A stretch of 18,698 nt of DNA, taken from Pseudomonadota bacterium. Its GTDB lineage: Bacteria; Desulfobacterota; Syntrophobacteria; Syntrophobacterales; Syntrophobacteraceae. Position numbers and translations under genes: made by a program. The notes beneath the pieces are model-generated. The model did no database searches. It saw nothing but the letters and a program-made list of their open reading frames with translations, and was not told the DNA's origin. Shown piece after piece: positions 1 to 7,924 of this stretch. Position 1 is the first letter of the stretch; each line of letters opens with the position of its first letter. Location of the stretch: the NCBI GenBank assembly GCA_023416335.1, contig JAEZHY010000006.1, positions 1 through 18,698 on the forward strand. Direction: 5' to 3'.

Positions 1-181
1 CGGCCAACCACCGGAAAAGTTCGTCATCAATGTCGACCGCTACGGAAATACTGCTAGCGCATCCGTATTGATAGCCCTTGATGAAGCTGTATCCAACAAC
101 CTTGTGAGCAGCGGTGATCTGGTTCTAACCGTCGCATTTGGCGGAGGGCTGTCCTGGGGAGGCAATCTGATACGCATATAG
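1..181 (+). CDS. 3-oxoacyl-ACP synthase III (FabH-like), C-terminal fragment
   Basis: Partial gene entering from the left edge; the last 59 residues are read in the frame starting at base 2 and end at a TAG at 179-181. The motif YGNTASAS carries the Asn of the thiolase-fold Cys-His-Asn triad of KAS III enzymes, and the closing AFGGGLSWGG is the typical FabH end motif. FabH enzymes condense a starter acyl-CoA with malonyl-ACP to give 3-ketoacyl-ACP. The catalytic Cys and His lie outside the window, so activity cannot be judged. An ACP gene starts 45 bp downstream, followed by a PHA synthase and an SDR reductase, which suggests a special-purpose KAS III rather than the housekeeping copy. Other KAS III-fold enzymes, such as alkylquinolone or polyketide starters, share these motifs and remain possible. 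Confidence 0.85.
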   Translation, partial: GQPPEKFVINVDRYGNTASASVLIALDEAVSNNLVSSGDLVLTVAFGGGLSWGGNLIRI

Positions 182-226
182 GCAAATACGTGTTCTAGTG
201 GAAAATTTTTTTATAAGGAGAGCACC

Positions 227-463
227 ATGCAAGTCATTTTGAACAAGATCAGGGACGGTATTGTCGAGATTTTGCCCGACGCGATGGGATTCGAAATCAT
301 GCCGGAAACTCTACTGGGCCATATACCCGAGTGGGATTCAATGACATCAGTCAACTTCAAAGTTTTCCTCGAGGAAACTTTCAGCGTGAAGATGCCGGAC
401 GAACTCCTGGAAGGCGAATCCACGGTTGGCGAGGTGATCGAATTCATTAGAAGGACTGACTAA
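227..463 (+). CDS. acyl carrier protein
   Basis: A 78-residue, acidic, helical protein of usual ACP length. The phosphopantetheine attachment site is Ser38 in EWDSM (family DSL/DSM). The following MTSVNFKVFLEETFSV helix and the C-terminal STVGEVIEFI match the helix II/IV pattern of type II ACPs. The start is fixed by AAGGAG at 215-220, six bases before ATG. The stop overlaps the next ATG by one base (TAATG), so translation is coupled to the PHA synthase. The protein differs from housekeeping AcpP in having Met after the active Ser and a basic end (RRTD). Its place between a FabH-like gene and phaC suggests that it carries the acyl chain made or consumed by this cluster; that role is inferred. 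Confidence 0.92.
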   Translation: MQVILNKIRDGIVEILPDAMGFEIMPETLLGHIPEWDSMTSVNFKVFLEETFSVKMPDELLEGESTVGEVIEFIRRTD

Positions 464-2133
464 TGAATCCTCTGCAGATACCGTCGGATCCTTTCGGTTT
501 GACTAAAGCTTTGATCAAGGCAAATGAATACTGGATGCTCAACGGATTCGAACTTGCGGGCATGGTCCAGAAGTTCTTCTCAAATCTTCAATCCGCCGGG
601 TCGGACGAACTCGTGAGCTTGCTGGCCGAAGGCGGCAGTTGGAACGGATCGAATGGAGATCTCGAAGCCGCTTTTTTGAAATTGATCCGAAGATACGCGA
701 AATTGATGCAGAAGTTCCACTCCTCCTGTGGCACGTGGATGAAGGAGTATGTGGATAAGGCGGACGGCCTCTCGGAAAAGGAGAAGCAATGCTACTCCTT
801 TTGGGCAGGCCAGGTTACGAATGCCATTTCTCCCGCAAATTGTTTCTGGACCAATCCATCGGCCGTGCAGAAATTTCTTAACAGCAAAGGGAAGAGCCTG
901 CTGAACGGTTATGAAAACTGGGCTGACGATTTTCATCGCGGCGACAACCTCGTGAATATTGCGGATACGACCGCCTTCAAAATCGGCCAAAACATTGCGA
1001 CCACTCCCGGCTTCGTGGTCTTTCGCAACAAAATGATGGAAGTCATCCAGTATTCACCAAGGACAGAATCCACCTTCTCTGTTCCAATCGTTTTCATTCA
1101 GCCATGGATAAACAAGTTCTACATCTTCGACCTGACAGAGGAGAAAAGCTTCGTTTCGTACCTCATAGACCAGGGATTCACGGTATTCATAACAAGTTGG
1201 AAAAATCCGTCCCCCGAAATGCGCGATGTTACCTTCGACGATTACATGCTCCGGGGGGCTCTCAGAGCAGTAGAAGTGGCAAAAGAGATCTGCGGAGTAG
1301 ACCAGGTGCATGCAGCAGGCTACTGCATCGGCGGTACGCTTCTGACTTCCCTGATGGCCTGGCTCAACCGTGAGTCGTCCCACATCGAACCTTTTCCGAT
1401 ACGCGATTTCACGCTTTTTGCGTCGCTGATTGACTATTCTTCGCCGGGTGAACTCGGAGTCTTTGTCAACGAGGATTCTGTCACGATGATCGACCAGTTG
1501 GTCAAGAAGACAGGATACCTCGATAAGAAGTATCTTGCCATGGCCTTCCGTCTCCTGCGTTCAAACGACCTGATCTGGAGGTACTACACTCACAACTATC
1601 TCCAGGGTGAAGTTCCTCCGAAATCCGAATTTCTTTTCTGGAACAGCGATTCCACTCGCCTGCCGGCAAAAATGTGCTCGTTTTACCTGCGGGAGTTTTA
1701 CCTGAAAAATAAACTCGTGCAGGAAGACGAAATGGTACTGGCGAACAGGCCGATCGACCTGAGAAGAATCGAGCAACCTCTTTACGTGGTGGGAGCCGAG
1801 CAGGACCACATATGCCCGTGGACTGAGACCTTCAAAGTCTGCAAAATGGTCGGCGGCCCGGTCAAATACGTTCTCAGCACTGAAGGGCACATAACCGGAA
1901 TCGTAAATCCGCCCTCCAAGAGGTCGAAGAGGAAGTTCTGGACGAGCGAAGTGACGGAACCACTTGACGCAGATGAATGGCTCACGGGCCGGGAAAACGA
2001 AACCGGATCCTGGTGGCCCGACTGGGTCAAATGGCTCTCCGAGGGAGAAACCATGCGCGAACCTCCATCAATGGGAAGCAAGAGGTACAGCCCGCTGGAA
2101 AAAGCACCTGGAAGCTACGTCAAAGAACAATAG
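463..2133 (+). CDS. phaC: poly(3-hydroxyalkanoate) synthase, class I type
   Basis: A 556-residue alpha/beta-hydrolase enzyme that polymerises hydroxyacyl thioesters into polyester storage granules. An N-terminal PhaC_N-type domain covers roughly residues 60-230. The lipase-like box AGYCIGG gives nucleophile Cys288. Asp448 lies in GAEQDHICPW, and His476 in STEGHITGIVNPP, the highly conserved C-terminal block. The length fits class I/II synthases, not the shorter class III (PhaE-dependent) or IV (PhaR-dependent) subunits, and no PhaE or PhaR gene is visible. Trp-rich C-terminal segments (EWLTGR, WWPDWVKWL) are typical. It overlaps the ACP stop by one base and is followed 39 bp later by an SDR. 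PHA synthases normally use CoA thioesters; the coupled ACP raises the question of an ACP-bound substrate. Confidence 0.95.
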   Translation: MNPLQIPSDPFGLTKALIKANEYWMLNGFELAGMVQKFFSNLQSAGSDELVSLLAEGGSWNGSNGDLEAAFLKLIRRYAKLMQKFHSSCGTWMKEYVDKADGLSEKEKQCYSFWAGQVTNAISPANCFWTNPSAVQKFLNSKGKSLLNGYENWADDFHRGDNLVNIADTTAFKIGQNIATTPGFVVFRNKMMEVIQYSPRTESTFSVPIVFIQPWINKFYIFDLTEEKSFVSYLIDQGFTVFITSWKNPSPEMRDVTFDDYMLRGALRAVEVAKEICGVDQVHAAGYCIGGTLLTSLMAWLNRESSHIEPFPIRDFTLFASLIDYSSPGELGVFVNEDSVTMIDQLVKKTGYLDKKYLAMAFRLLRSNDLIWRYYTHNYLQGEVPPKSEFLFWNSDSTRLPAKMCSFYLREFYLKNKLVQEDEMVLANRPIDLRRIEQPLYVVGAEQDHICPWTETFKVCKMVGGPVKYVLSTEGHITGIVNPPSKRSKRKFWTSEVTEPLDADEWLTGRENETGSWWPDWVKWLSEGETMREPPSMGSKRYSPLEKAPGSYVKEQ

Positions 2134-2172
2134 TTCCAACAGATTGCGATTCTATTAAGGGAGACGGAAAAG

Positions 2173-2961
2173 ATGCTCGAAATTCGAAACTCGGTGGCAG
2201 TGATCACAGGCGGGAGCGGAGGGATCGGACTGGCGCTCGCCGGATATTGGGTCAAGAACGGCGGCAAGGTTGTCCTGGCAGATATTGCCGGCCCTCTCAA
2301 GGCGTCGGCTGCTGAAATAGAAGCCCTTGACGGCGAAGTCAGCACGATTGAGTGCGATGTCACCAATCAGGATGATTGCGGTAGAATGGCTGATTTTGCG
2401 ATCGAACGGTACGGGCAGATTAACCTTGTTGCTCCTTTCGCAGGCATCACAAAGGACGGCCTCGTTCTCGCGCCGGATATGCGCGGCAAAGTCGCCAAGA
2501 AGATGTCCCTTGACCAGTTCCAGTCAGTCCTCAATATCAACCTCACCGGAGTGTTCCTGACGATCCGGGAATGTGCCGAGCGGATGATAAACAACGGCTG
2601 CAAGGGACTTATCTGCCTCATCTCATCGACAGGTTCGCTCGGGACGGCAGGCCAGCTCAATTATTCAGCCTCCAAAGCGGCGGTTTCGGTAATGCCTAAA
2701 GTGCTCACGGCCGAATTCTTCCGGCGCGGGATTGCCGGCAAGATCCGCTGCATCGCGGTTGCTCCCGGCTACGTTGCGACACCCATGGTAAAAAAAATCA
2801 AACCCGCAGTCCTGGATGGGATAATCGAACAGGTTCCGATCGGCCGATTGGTCGAACCCGAGGAAGTGGTGTCCCTTGTGGGCGAGCTTTACCGGAACGA
2901 GGCCCTCGCCGGCGAGGTTTACTTCATCCACGGTGGGCTGCGGCTTGGCTCCAAAGGGTAA
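2173..2961 (+). CDS. short-chain dehydrogenase/reductase (FabG/PhaB-like 3-ketoacyl reductase)
   Basis: A 262-residue classical SDR. The nucleotide-binding motif TGGSGGIG is at residues 12-19, the structural Asn at 123 (NINLTG), catalytic Ser at 151 (ISSTGS), and Tyr164/Lys168 in NYSASK. The usual NNAG is replaced by PFAG. Asp37 ends the second strand (VVLAD), which in classical SDRs usually marks NAD(H) rather than NADP(H) preference. PGYVATPM and the C-terminal IHGG match 3-oxoacyl reductases. An AAGGGAG at 2157-2163 precedes the ATG. By context it would reduce the 3-ketoacyl product of the FabH-like enzyme to the 3-hydroxyacyl unit used by PhaC. Substrate and carrier (ACP or CoA) are inferred; other hydroxyacyl dehydrogenase roles are possible. 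Confidence 0.88.
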   Translation: MLEIRNSVAVITGGSGGIGLALAGYWVKNGGKVVLADIAGPLKASAAEIEALDGEVSTIECDVTNQDDCGRMADFAIERYGQINLVAPFAGITKDGLVLAPDMRGKVAKKMSLDQFQSVLNINLTGVFLTIRECAERMINNGCKGLICLISSTGSLGTAGQLNYSASKAAVSVMPKVLTAEFFRRGIAGKIRCIAVAPGYVATPMVKKIKPAVLDGIIEQVPIGRLVEPEEVVSLVGELYRNEALAGEVYFIHGGLRLGSKG

Positions 2962-3041
2962 CGACTCGACTGCAAAACTGCTGATTCTTCTTTTCTCCGG
3001 CTTCTTTCTTTCAATTGCCAAAGAGTTACCTCCCTCGTGTT

Positions 3042-3070
3042 GGCAGGCACCATTCGAATACGTGCCTGCC
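3042..3070. repeat. inverted repeat after the PHA cluster
   Basis: A perfect 9-bp inverted repeat, GGCAGGCAC and GTGCCTGCC, flanks an 11-base loop that itself contains ATTCGAAT. It lies 80 bp after the SDR stop and could fold as a GC-rich hairpin ending the cluster's transcript. No T-run follows on either strand, so a classical intrinsic terminator is not supported. The rest of 2962-3255 holds no credible gene and no convincing promoter. A TTGTCA at 3200-3205 lacks a good -10 partner. Confidence 0.5.
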
Positions 3071-3255
3071 GCCGCAACATTGTCACATCAGGCTCCTCTG
3101 CCCCGATGAGCCAATGCCGTCATCTTCCGGCAGACACAGCTTAGGTGTATTCTCCCTGCGCAAAGTACAAACATTTTCGGGAACTTTTCCGCCCTTTCCT
3201 TGTCAAAGAAGCATAAAAGCGGTTTACGAAACTCTTTACAAAGGAAGGGGCAATA

Positions 3256-5637
3256 ATGAGACATCCAAAGTCATTCCGCCATGCGAAAAACTTTTTTCTT
3301 TTCGCCCTGATTGCGTCTATTCTCGGGCTGTGGAACTGTTCAGCCGGAGCACAATCAGCACCCGGTCCCGAATCCGGCAGCAAAACGCTCTCTCCCTACT
3401 TCTTCGTCCAATCCGACGATCCAAACCTCGACCAACTCCCCCTAAAGTCAACATCGGCCGACGTGAAAATTTCCGGCATGATTGCCAACGTAACCGTCGT
3501 CCAGGTGTACAAAAACGAAGGCAAGAAAGCACTGGAAGCCATATACGTGTTCCCGGCTTCCACCCGCGCCGCCGTCTATGGAATGAAAATGACCATAGGG
3601 GAACGCTCCATAACGGCTCAGATTCAAAAGCGGGATGAGGCACGCAGAGCTTACGAGAATGCCAGGCAGGAAGGCAAGAGCGCATCTCTTCTCGAACAGC
3701 AGCGGCCGAATGTCTTTCAGATGAACGTAGCTAACATCATGCCGGGCGATGAGATCAAGACGGAACTCAAGTATACGGAATTTCTCGTTCCCACGGATGG
3801 TATATACGAATTCGTCTACCCGACTGTTGTCGGCCCGAGGTATTCCAATCAAGCGGCGGCTACTGCAAATCCGTCTGAAAAATGGTCGCAAAACCCTTAT
3901 CTGCACGAAGGCGAAGCCCCCAGGAATACTTTTGACATCAAGGTGAATCTGGCCGCGGGAGTTCCGATAGCCGAAATGAGCTGTCCATCCCACAAGACAG
4001 GCATCCACTATGCCGATAAATCCACAGCCGCAGTGGACCTTGAAAAGTCGGAGAAGTTCGCAGGCAACCGGGATTTCATTCTGAAGTACAGGCTTGCCGG
4101 GGACAGGATCGAGTCCGGGATGATTCTTTACCAGGGGGAAAGGGAGAATTTCTTTCTGCTCATGATGCAGCCGCCAAAGAGAGTGACCGAAAGCGCCATC
4201 CCCCCACGTGAGTACATCTTCATCATCGACGTTTCGGGATCGATGCACGGATACCCGCTCGGGATCACGAAAAAACTCTTCAAAGATCTGGTTTCCGGTC
4301 TGCGTCCGACGGATACCTTTAATGTGCTGCTTTTCTCCGGAGGGTCGGATTTGTTGTCCGAAAAATCTCTCCCGGCAACATCTCAAAACATCCAGCATGC
4401 TATTCAGGTGATCGATCGTCAGCAGGGAGGAGGAGGAACCGAACTCCTGCCTGCAATGGAACGCGCCCTCAGATCACCCAGAACGGAAGGAGTCTCGCGT
4501 ACATTCGTCATTGCTACCGATGGATACGTAACGGTCGAACCCGAAGTGTTCGACCTCATCCGCACAAAACTGGGCGAAGCAAACTTCTTTGCCTTTGGAA
4601 TCGGAACATCGGTTAACCGGCATCTTATCGAAGGGATGGCCCGAATAGGCGCAGGCGAGCCATTTATCATCACCAAAGAAGAAGAAGCTCGCGCAAAAGC
4701 TGAAAAATTCAGACAATACATACAGTACCCGCTGCTCACACAGGTAAAGATGGATTTCGGCAGCTTCGAAACCTATGATGTCGAGCCTTCACACATTCCG
4801 GATCTCTTTGCCGAGCGGCCGTTGATCGTCTTCGGGAAATGGCGCGGCACCCCAAAGGGGACGGTTTCACTCTCGGGAATAACCGGCAAAGACAAGTACA
4901 GCACTACACTCGAAGTGTCGGGAATCAAACCCTCCGGGGAAAACTCCGCACTGCAGTACCTATGGGCGCGCTCCCGGATTGCACAACTTGCAGATTACGG
5001 CAGTCTCGGCCATGATGATGGACTGGCGTCAAAGGTCACAGAACTCGGTCTAACCTACAACCTGCTCACGGCTTATACCTCATTTGTCGCCATAGATTCG
5101 GAAGTCCGGAACAGAGGAGGAGATGCCTCCACGGTCAAGCAGCCGCTCCCGTTGCCTGAGGGCGTCGGCGATCTCGCAGTCGGAGAACCACGGCATATGA
5201 AGGCGATGGCAGCCCCTTCCCCCGGTCTCGCACTCCGCATGCCGATCGGCGCAGGCGCATCTCCACCCGCCCAGGAACATGTGCGAAACGATACAGCGCT
5301 CACAGCGGTAAAAAAGGAAGCAGCCCCTTCCACTATCATTGAAAAATTGACGGTAAAGGGGGTTTTCTCGGAGGCGGAGATCAGGCGTTACATTGAACAG
5401 CATCAGTTAGAAATTGAACAGTGTCTGCAGAATCTGGGAACCGCTTCGCCTCTCAAGCTGGTAATCAAGTGGACGATAGATTCGAACGGCGCAGTCAAGG
5501 ACGTTCTGATAACTCCCGAAGGGCAAAGCAAATATGATGGTAACTGCTTGAGCGAACGGATTGCAAAGTGGATTTTTCCCGTTCCGTCTAACGGCAGGAA
5601 AGTTCAGGTCTCGGTTACAATAATTGCAGGAGCATAG
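3256..5637 (+). CDS. secreted VIT and VWA domain protein with AgmX/PglI-type C-terminal domain
   Basis: A 793-residue protein with a Sec signal (basic start, hydrophobic residues 12-26, likely cleavage after SAGA near 32). A VIT domain spans about 55-195 (KISGMIANVTVVQVYKN, YVFPASTRAAVYGM, FQMNVANIMPGDEI). A von Willebrand A domain spans about 318-490 with a complete MIDAS: Asp325-Ser327-Ser329 in DVSGSM, Thr395 in GGGGTEL, Asp422 in ATDGY. A low-complexity Pro/Ala linker (about 620-685) leads to a final domain (about 695-793: IRRYIEQHQLEIEQCLQ, WTIDSNGAVKDV, KWIFPVP) resembling the C-terminal domain of AgmX/PglI proteins of myxobacteria and relatives. The family usually binds proteins at the cell surface with a divalent metal. 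AAGGAAGGGG precedes the ATG. It ends just before a strong terminator. Exact function unknown. Confidence 0.9.
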   Translation: MRHPKSFRHAKNFFLFALIASILGLWNCSAGAQSAPGPESGSKTLSPYFFVQSDDPNLDQLPLKSTSADVKISGMIANVTVVQVYKNEGKKALEAIYVFPASTRAAVYGMKMTIGERSITAQIQKRDEARRAYENARQEGKSASLLEQQRPNVFQMNVANIMPGDEIKTELKYTEFLVPTDGIYEFVYPTVVGPRYSNQAAATANPSEKWSQNPYLHEGEAPRNTFDIKVNLAAGVPIAEMSCPSHKTGIHYADKSTAAVDLEKSEKFAGNRDFILKYRLAGDRIESGMILYQGERENFFLLMMQPPKRVTESAIPPREYIFIIDVSGSMHGYPLGITKKLFKDLVSGLRPTDTFNVLLFSGGSDLLSEKSLPATSQNIQHAIQVIDRQQGGGGTELLPAMERALRSPRTEGVSRTFVIATDGYVTVEPEVFDLIRTKLGEANFFAFGIGTSVNRHLIEGMARIGAGEPFIITKEEEARAKAEKFRQYIQYPLLTQVKMDFGSFETYDVEPSHIPDLFAERPLIVFGKWRGTPKGTVSLSGITGKDKYSTTLEVSGIKPSGENSALQYLWARSRIAQLADYGSLGHDDGLASKVTELGLTYNLLTAYTSFVAIDSEVRNRGGDASTVKQPLPLPEGVGDLAVGEPRHMKAMAAPSPGLALRMPIGAGASPPAQEHVRNDTALTAVKKEAAPSTIIEKLTVKGVFSEAEIRRYIEQHQLEIEQCLQNLGTASPLKLVIKWTIDSNGAVKDVLITPEGQSKYDGNCLSERIAKWIFPVPSNGRKVQVSVTIIAGA

Positions 5638-5659
5638 ACAGCTTCTCAGATTAACACAT

Positions 5660-5697
5660 AATAAAAAAGCCGGGTCTTTTTGACCGGCTTTTTTATT
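5660..5697. terminator. bidirectional intrinsic terminator
   Basis: A 14-bp perfect stem: AATAAAAAAGCCGG at 5660-5673 pairs with CCGGCTTTTTTATT at 5684-5697 around a 10-base loop. The A-run on the left arm and T-run on the right arm give a GC core followed by U-tracts in both directions. It therefore serves the VIT/VWA gene ending at 5637 and the convergent minus-strand genes ending at 5737. Confidence 0.93.
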
Positions 5698-5736
5698 GTG
5701 ATGATACTGGAAAAGAGCTGATCCTGACTGCATCAC

Positions 5737-5853
5737 CTACGAAATGCAGCAATCGTCGATACGCCCCTGCAGCATAAGGGCAATCTCCTCGGGATCGATA
5801 TCCTCAGCACTAATCTTTTCGCGCTCGTCTTTTTCGATCAATATAGCATCCAT
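5737..5853 (-). CDS. 38-residue acidic peptide ending in Cys-Cys-Ile-Ser
   Basis: A short open frame supported by a good ribosome site: AAGGAG lies six bases upstream of the ATG at 5853. The product begins MDAILIEKDEREK, continues with an acidic stretch (SAEDIDPEEIALML) and ends GRIDDCCIS. An in-frame ATG five codons upstream (5868) lacks its own ribosome site. The frame stops 40 bp before the bidirectional terminator, so it would be the last gene of the minus-strand run. I do not recognise a family. An acidic leader with a short Cys-containing tail is the general shape of some RiPP precursors, but no modifying enzyme is visible in the window. It could equally be a small regulator or a chance frame. 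A TTGACA on the minus strand (5942-5937) lacks a clear -10 box. Confidence 0.5.
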   Translation of the reverse strand: MDAILIEKDEREKISAEDIDPEEIALMLQGRIDDCCIS

Positions 5854-5973
5854 GTTCGACTCCTTCATGGAAGAATAGTTTCCTACATTTAATAACGCCT
5901 CTCAATTGGGCCGCAAGTTAACTATTTTCCAGAAGATGTCAATACAAGGACAGGCGTTTCGGCACCAGGAAAG

Positions 5974-6216
5974 TCACACAATCTTGTCCAGCATTTTTGC
6001 TGCCACTTCGACGACTTTGGCGTTCGCATCGTAAGTCCTGTGCCCGACCATCATATTAACCATATTCTCCGCAAGGTCGGGAGGCTCCACCGCGTTCAGG
6101 GGAGAAGCATTCGTGTTTGCAGGAGCAGCCGCATTTGCAATGCCGTACGCTGCACGGTCCACGACTTCGGAAGCTCTCTCCATGCCCATCACACCAGATT
6201 GAAGAGCACTGATCAT
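5974..6216 (-). CDS. small flagellar basal-body rod-like protein
   Basis: An 80-residue protein combining the two conserved ends of the flagellar rod/hook family (FlgB/C/F/G). The N-terminal helix ISALQSGVMGMERASEVVDR resembles the rod N-terminus. The C-terminal AENMVNMMVGHRTYDANAKV followed by VEVAAKMLDKIV resembles the FlgC/FlgG C-terminal coiled coil with its YxAN motif. The beta domain normally between them is missing; only a short Ala/Asn/Pro linker remains, so the protein is far shorter than FlgC (about 130 residues or more). No other flagellar genes are in the window. The ATG at 6216 is preceded by only a weak GGA-type ribosome site. It may be an accessory rod-like protein or a remnant; short versions like this occur as orphans in some Deltaproteobacteria (recollection, not checked). 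Confidence 0.75.
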   Translation of the reverse strand: MISALQSGVMGMERASEVVDRAAYGIANAAAPANTNASPLNAVEPPDLAENMVNMMVGHRTYDANAKVVEVAAKMLDKIV

Positions 6217-6323
6217 CTTCGCCGTTCCTGTCCGTTAAGAATAGACTTCATCTGAATGAGAACAAACCGGTTGGCGATCGAAGGCTGAGAGGTCTCAATT
6301 GCCCCTCATCCCATGGTCGATTC

Positions 6324-7529
6324 TTACTTTTTCTTTTTCCCGGCGGCACCGGCTTTCAGTAAATCCGCCAGGGTTCCCATCGACCGCGGTTTTTGCTTTA
6401 TGAACTGGCTGTAATCTTCTTCCTCGCCCTTCTGTTCGTCTGCTTCAACCCTGGCCAGAGAAAGAGAAAGGCGTTTGTTGTCGATGTCGAAATTCTCGAT
6501 TTTTACTTCGAGTGCTTGACCCTGGGCGACAACTTCACGAGGATGATTGATCCTCTTGCCGGAGCCCAGCTTTGAAATATGCAGAAGGCCGTCCACGCCC
6601 GGAGCCAATTCCACGAACGCACCGAAGTTGGTCAGACGGACCACCTTGCCGGTATGGGTGGAACCCTGCGGGAAGTCTCTTTCAACATCATCCCACGGAT
6701 CGGGTAAAGCGCGCCTCAGGCTGAAGGAGAGGCGGTCCTTCTCCCAGTCGAGTTTCATGACAACAACTTCGACTTCCCGGCCTATGTCGATCGCCGTCCG
6801 AATGTCTTCCACGCGTGCGTAGCTGATTTCAGAGATGGGGATCAGGCCTTCCACGCTCCCAACTCTAACGAAGGCGCCGAAGTTCTGAATGGAGGTAATG
6901 GTCCCCCTTACCTTCATCCCCTCCTGCAGCGATCCCTTCATTGCTTCTTTTTCCCTCTGCCGCTCCTCTTCGAGAATTGCGCGATTGGACAGGACGATAT
7001 TGCGTCCCCTCTCGCCATATTGAGTTATCCGGAAAGGCAGATGCTGCCCGGCAAGGTCGCCGGGCTTTGCAGCACGTTGCAGTCCCATCTGCGAATACGG
7101 GCAAAATCCGCGGAGTCCGCCTGCAATCTTGATTTCAAAACCGCCCTTAATTTCCTTTTCCACGAAACCTTCTACGGGAATTCCGTTTCTCCAGGCTTCT
7201 TCGAGATAGTTACGAGCGGCATCCCCACCGCTGATTTTCGTAGTGAAACGCTGTTCATTGTTATTGGCCGACAGGAAATAGGCCTGGACGAGGTCTCCTT
7301 CTTTTACGGCGAGGTTTCCTTCCTCGTCGAGCAGTTCTTTTCGATCAAGATACCCTTCGCTCTTGCCGCCCAAATCGAGGAACACCCATTCCGCCGAGAT
7401 CTTCACAATCCTGGCGCTAACCTTTTGCCCCGGGTTGAATTGCGCAGGTTTGACAAAACTCTCCTGCAACAGGTCGGCGAAGTTTTCTTCTTCCAAAACC
7501 TCATCCATTCTTTCGTTTTCCTCTGCCAT
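6324..7529 (-). CDS. S1 RNA-binding domain protein (four S1 repeats, ribosomal protein S1-like)
   Basis: A 401-residue protein taken from the ATG at 7529 (MAEENERMDEV), with AAAGG five bases upstream. Upstream in-frame ATGs (7568, 7589) lack ribosome sites and add unconserved sequence. Four S1 OB-fold repeats are visible at about 31-100 (VSARIVKISAEWVFLDLGG), 115-185 (VEGFVEKEIKGGFEIKI), 203-275 (VRGTITSIQNFGAFVRVG) and 289-362 (HTGKVVRLTNFGAFVELAPG). The last two are closest to the canonical NFGAFV form. A Lys-rich tail (AAGKKKK) ends it. It is shorter than the six-domain E. coli S1 and lies in the range of four-domain S1 homologues. It should bind RNA and may assist mRNA loading. It follows SUI1 and YwbE on the same strand. 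Confidence 0.9.
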   Translation of the reverse strand: MAEENERMDEVLEEENFADLLQESFVKPAQFNPGQKVSARIVKISAEWVFLDLGGKSEGYLDRKELLDEEGNLAVKEGDLVQAYFLSANNNEQRFTTKISGGDAARNYLEEAWRNGIPVEGFVEKEIKGGFEIKIAGGLRGFCPYSQMGLQRAAKPGDLAGQHLPFRITQYGERGRNIVLSNRAILEEERQREKEAMKGSLQEGMKVRGTITSIQNFGAFVRVGSVEGLIPISEISYARVEDIRTAIDIGREVEVVVMKLDWEKDRLSFSLRRALPDPWDDVERDFPQGSTHTGKVVRLTNFGAFVELAPGVDGLLHISKLGSGKRINHPREVVAQGQALEVKIENFDIDNKRLSLSLARVEADEQKGEEEDYSQFIKQKPRSMGTLADLLKAGAAGKKKK

Positions 7530-7674
7530 GTAAGCCTTTAACCTTTCCAAATGATAAGATGTCACCATCGGAGCTGGTGAAGCGTTCATTTTAACACATG
7601 CAGTCATCCGTTGGTCGGAAAAGAACCGGGCCTTCACCGCATTTGCACAAAAATATTCCTCTTTCGCACATTCG

Positions 7675-7875
7675 CTAGATCGATTGGAAGACAGCCTGGA
7701 CACGTCCGATCTGCCCGTCTTCCAATCTGACCTTTATTCCGCGAGAATGAAACGGAGCAGAGGTTAGAATATCTTTGACAACCCCGATGGTCCTCTTGCC
7801 AGTCCGCTGGTCTTTTTTCAATATAATTTCGACACGCATACCGGGTCGGATATTTTTGCGTTCCTGACCTTCCAC
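7675..7875 (-). CDS. ywbE: YwbE family protein (DUF2196)
   Basis: A 66-residue basic protein from a GTG at 7875 (read as MEGQERKNIRPG), which matches where YwbE proteins normally begin. A strong AGGAGG at 7886-7891 lies ten bases upstream. The frame stays open up to a TTG at 7935 that overlaps the SUI1 end (an 86-residue version), but the extra 20 residues are not family-like. RKNIRPGMRVEIILKKDQRT, VVKDILTSAPFHSRGIKV and RLEDGQIGRVQ are the core family motifs. The function of the family is unknown; the small all-beta, KOW-like look suggests nucleic-acid binding. It directly follows the SUI1 gene and precedes the S1-repeat gene by 145 bp. Confidence 0.88.
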   Translation of the reverse strand: MEGQERKNIRPGMRVEIILKKDQRTGKRTIGVVKDILTSAPFHSRGIKVRLEDGQIGRVQAVFQSI

Positions 7876-7924
7876 AAGAAATGAACCTCCTAATGACTCT
7901 TCATCTTTTTCGGAAATCCGAAAA

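Noticed and set aside
3448..4398. 316-codon minus-strand open frame
   Set aside because: Fully antisense to the VIT/VWA gene, whose domains are unambiguous; no domain or ribosome site in the antisense frame.
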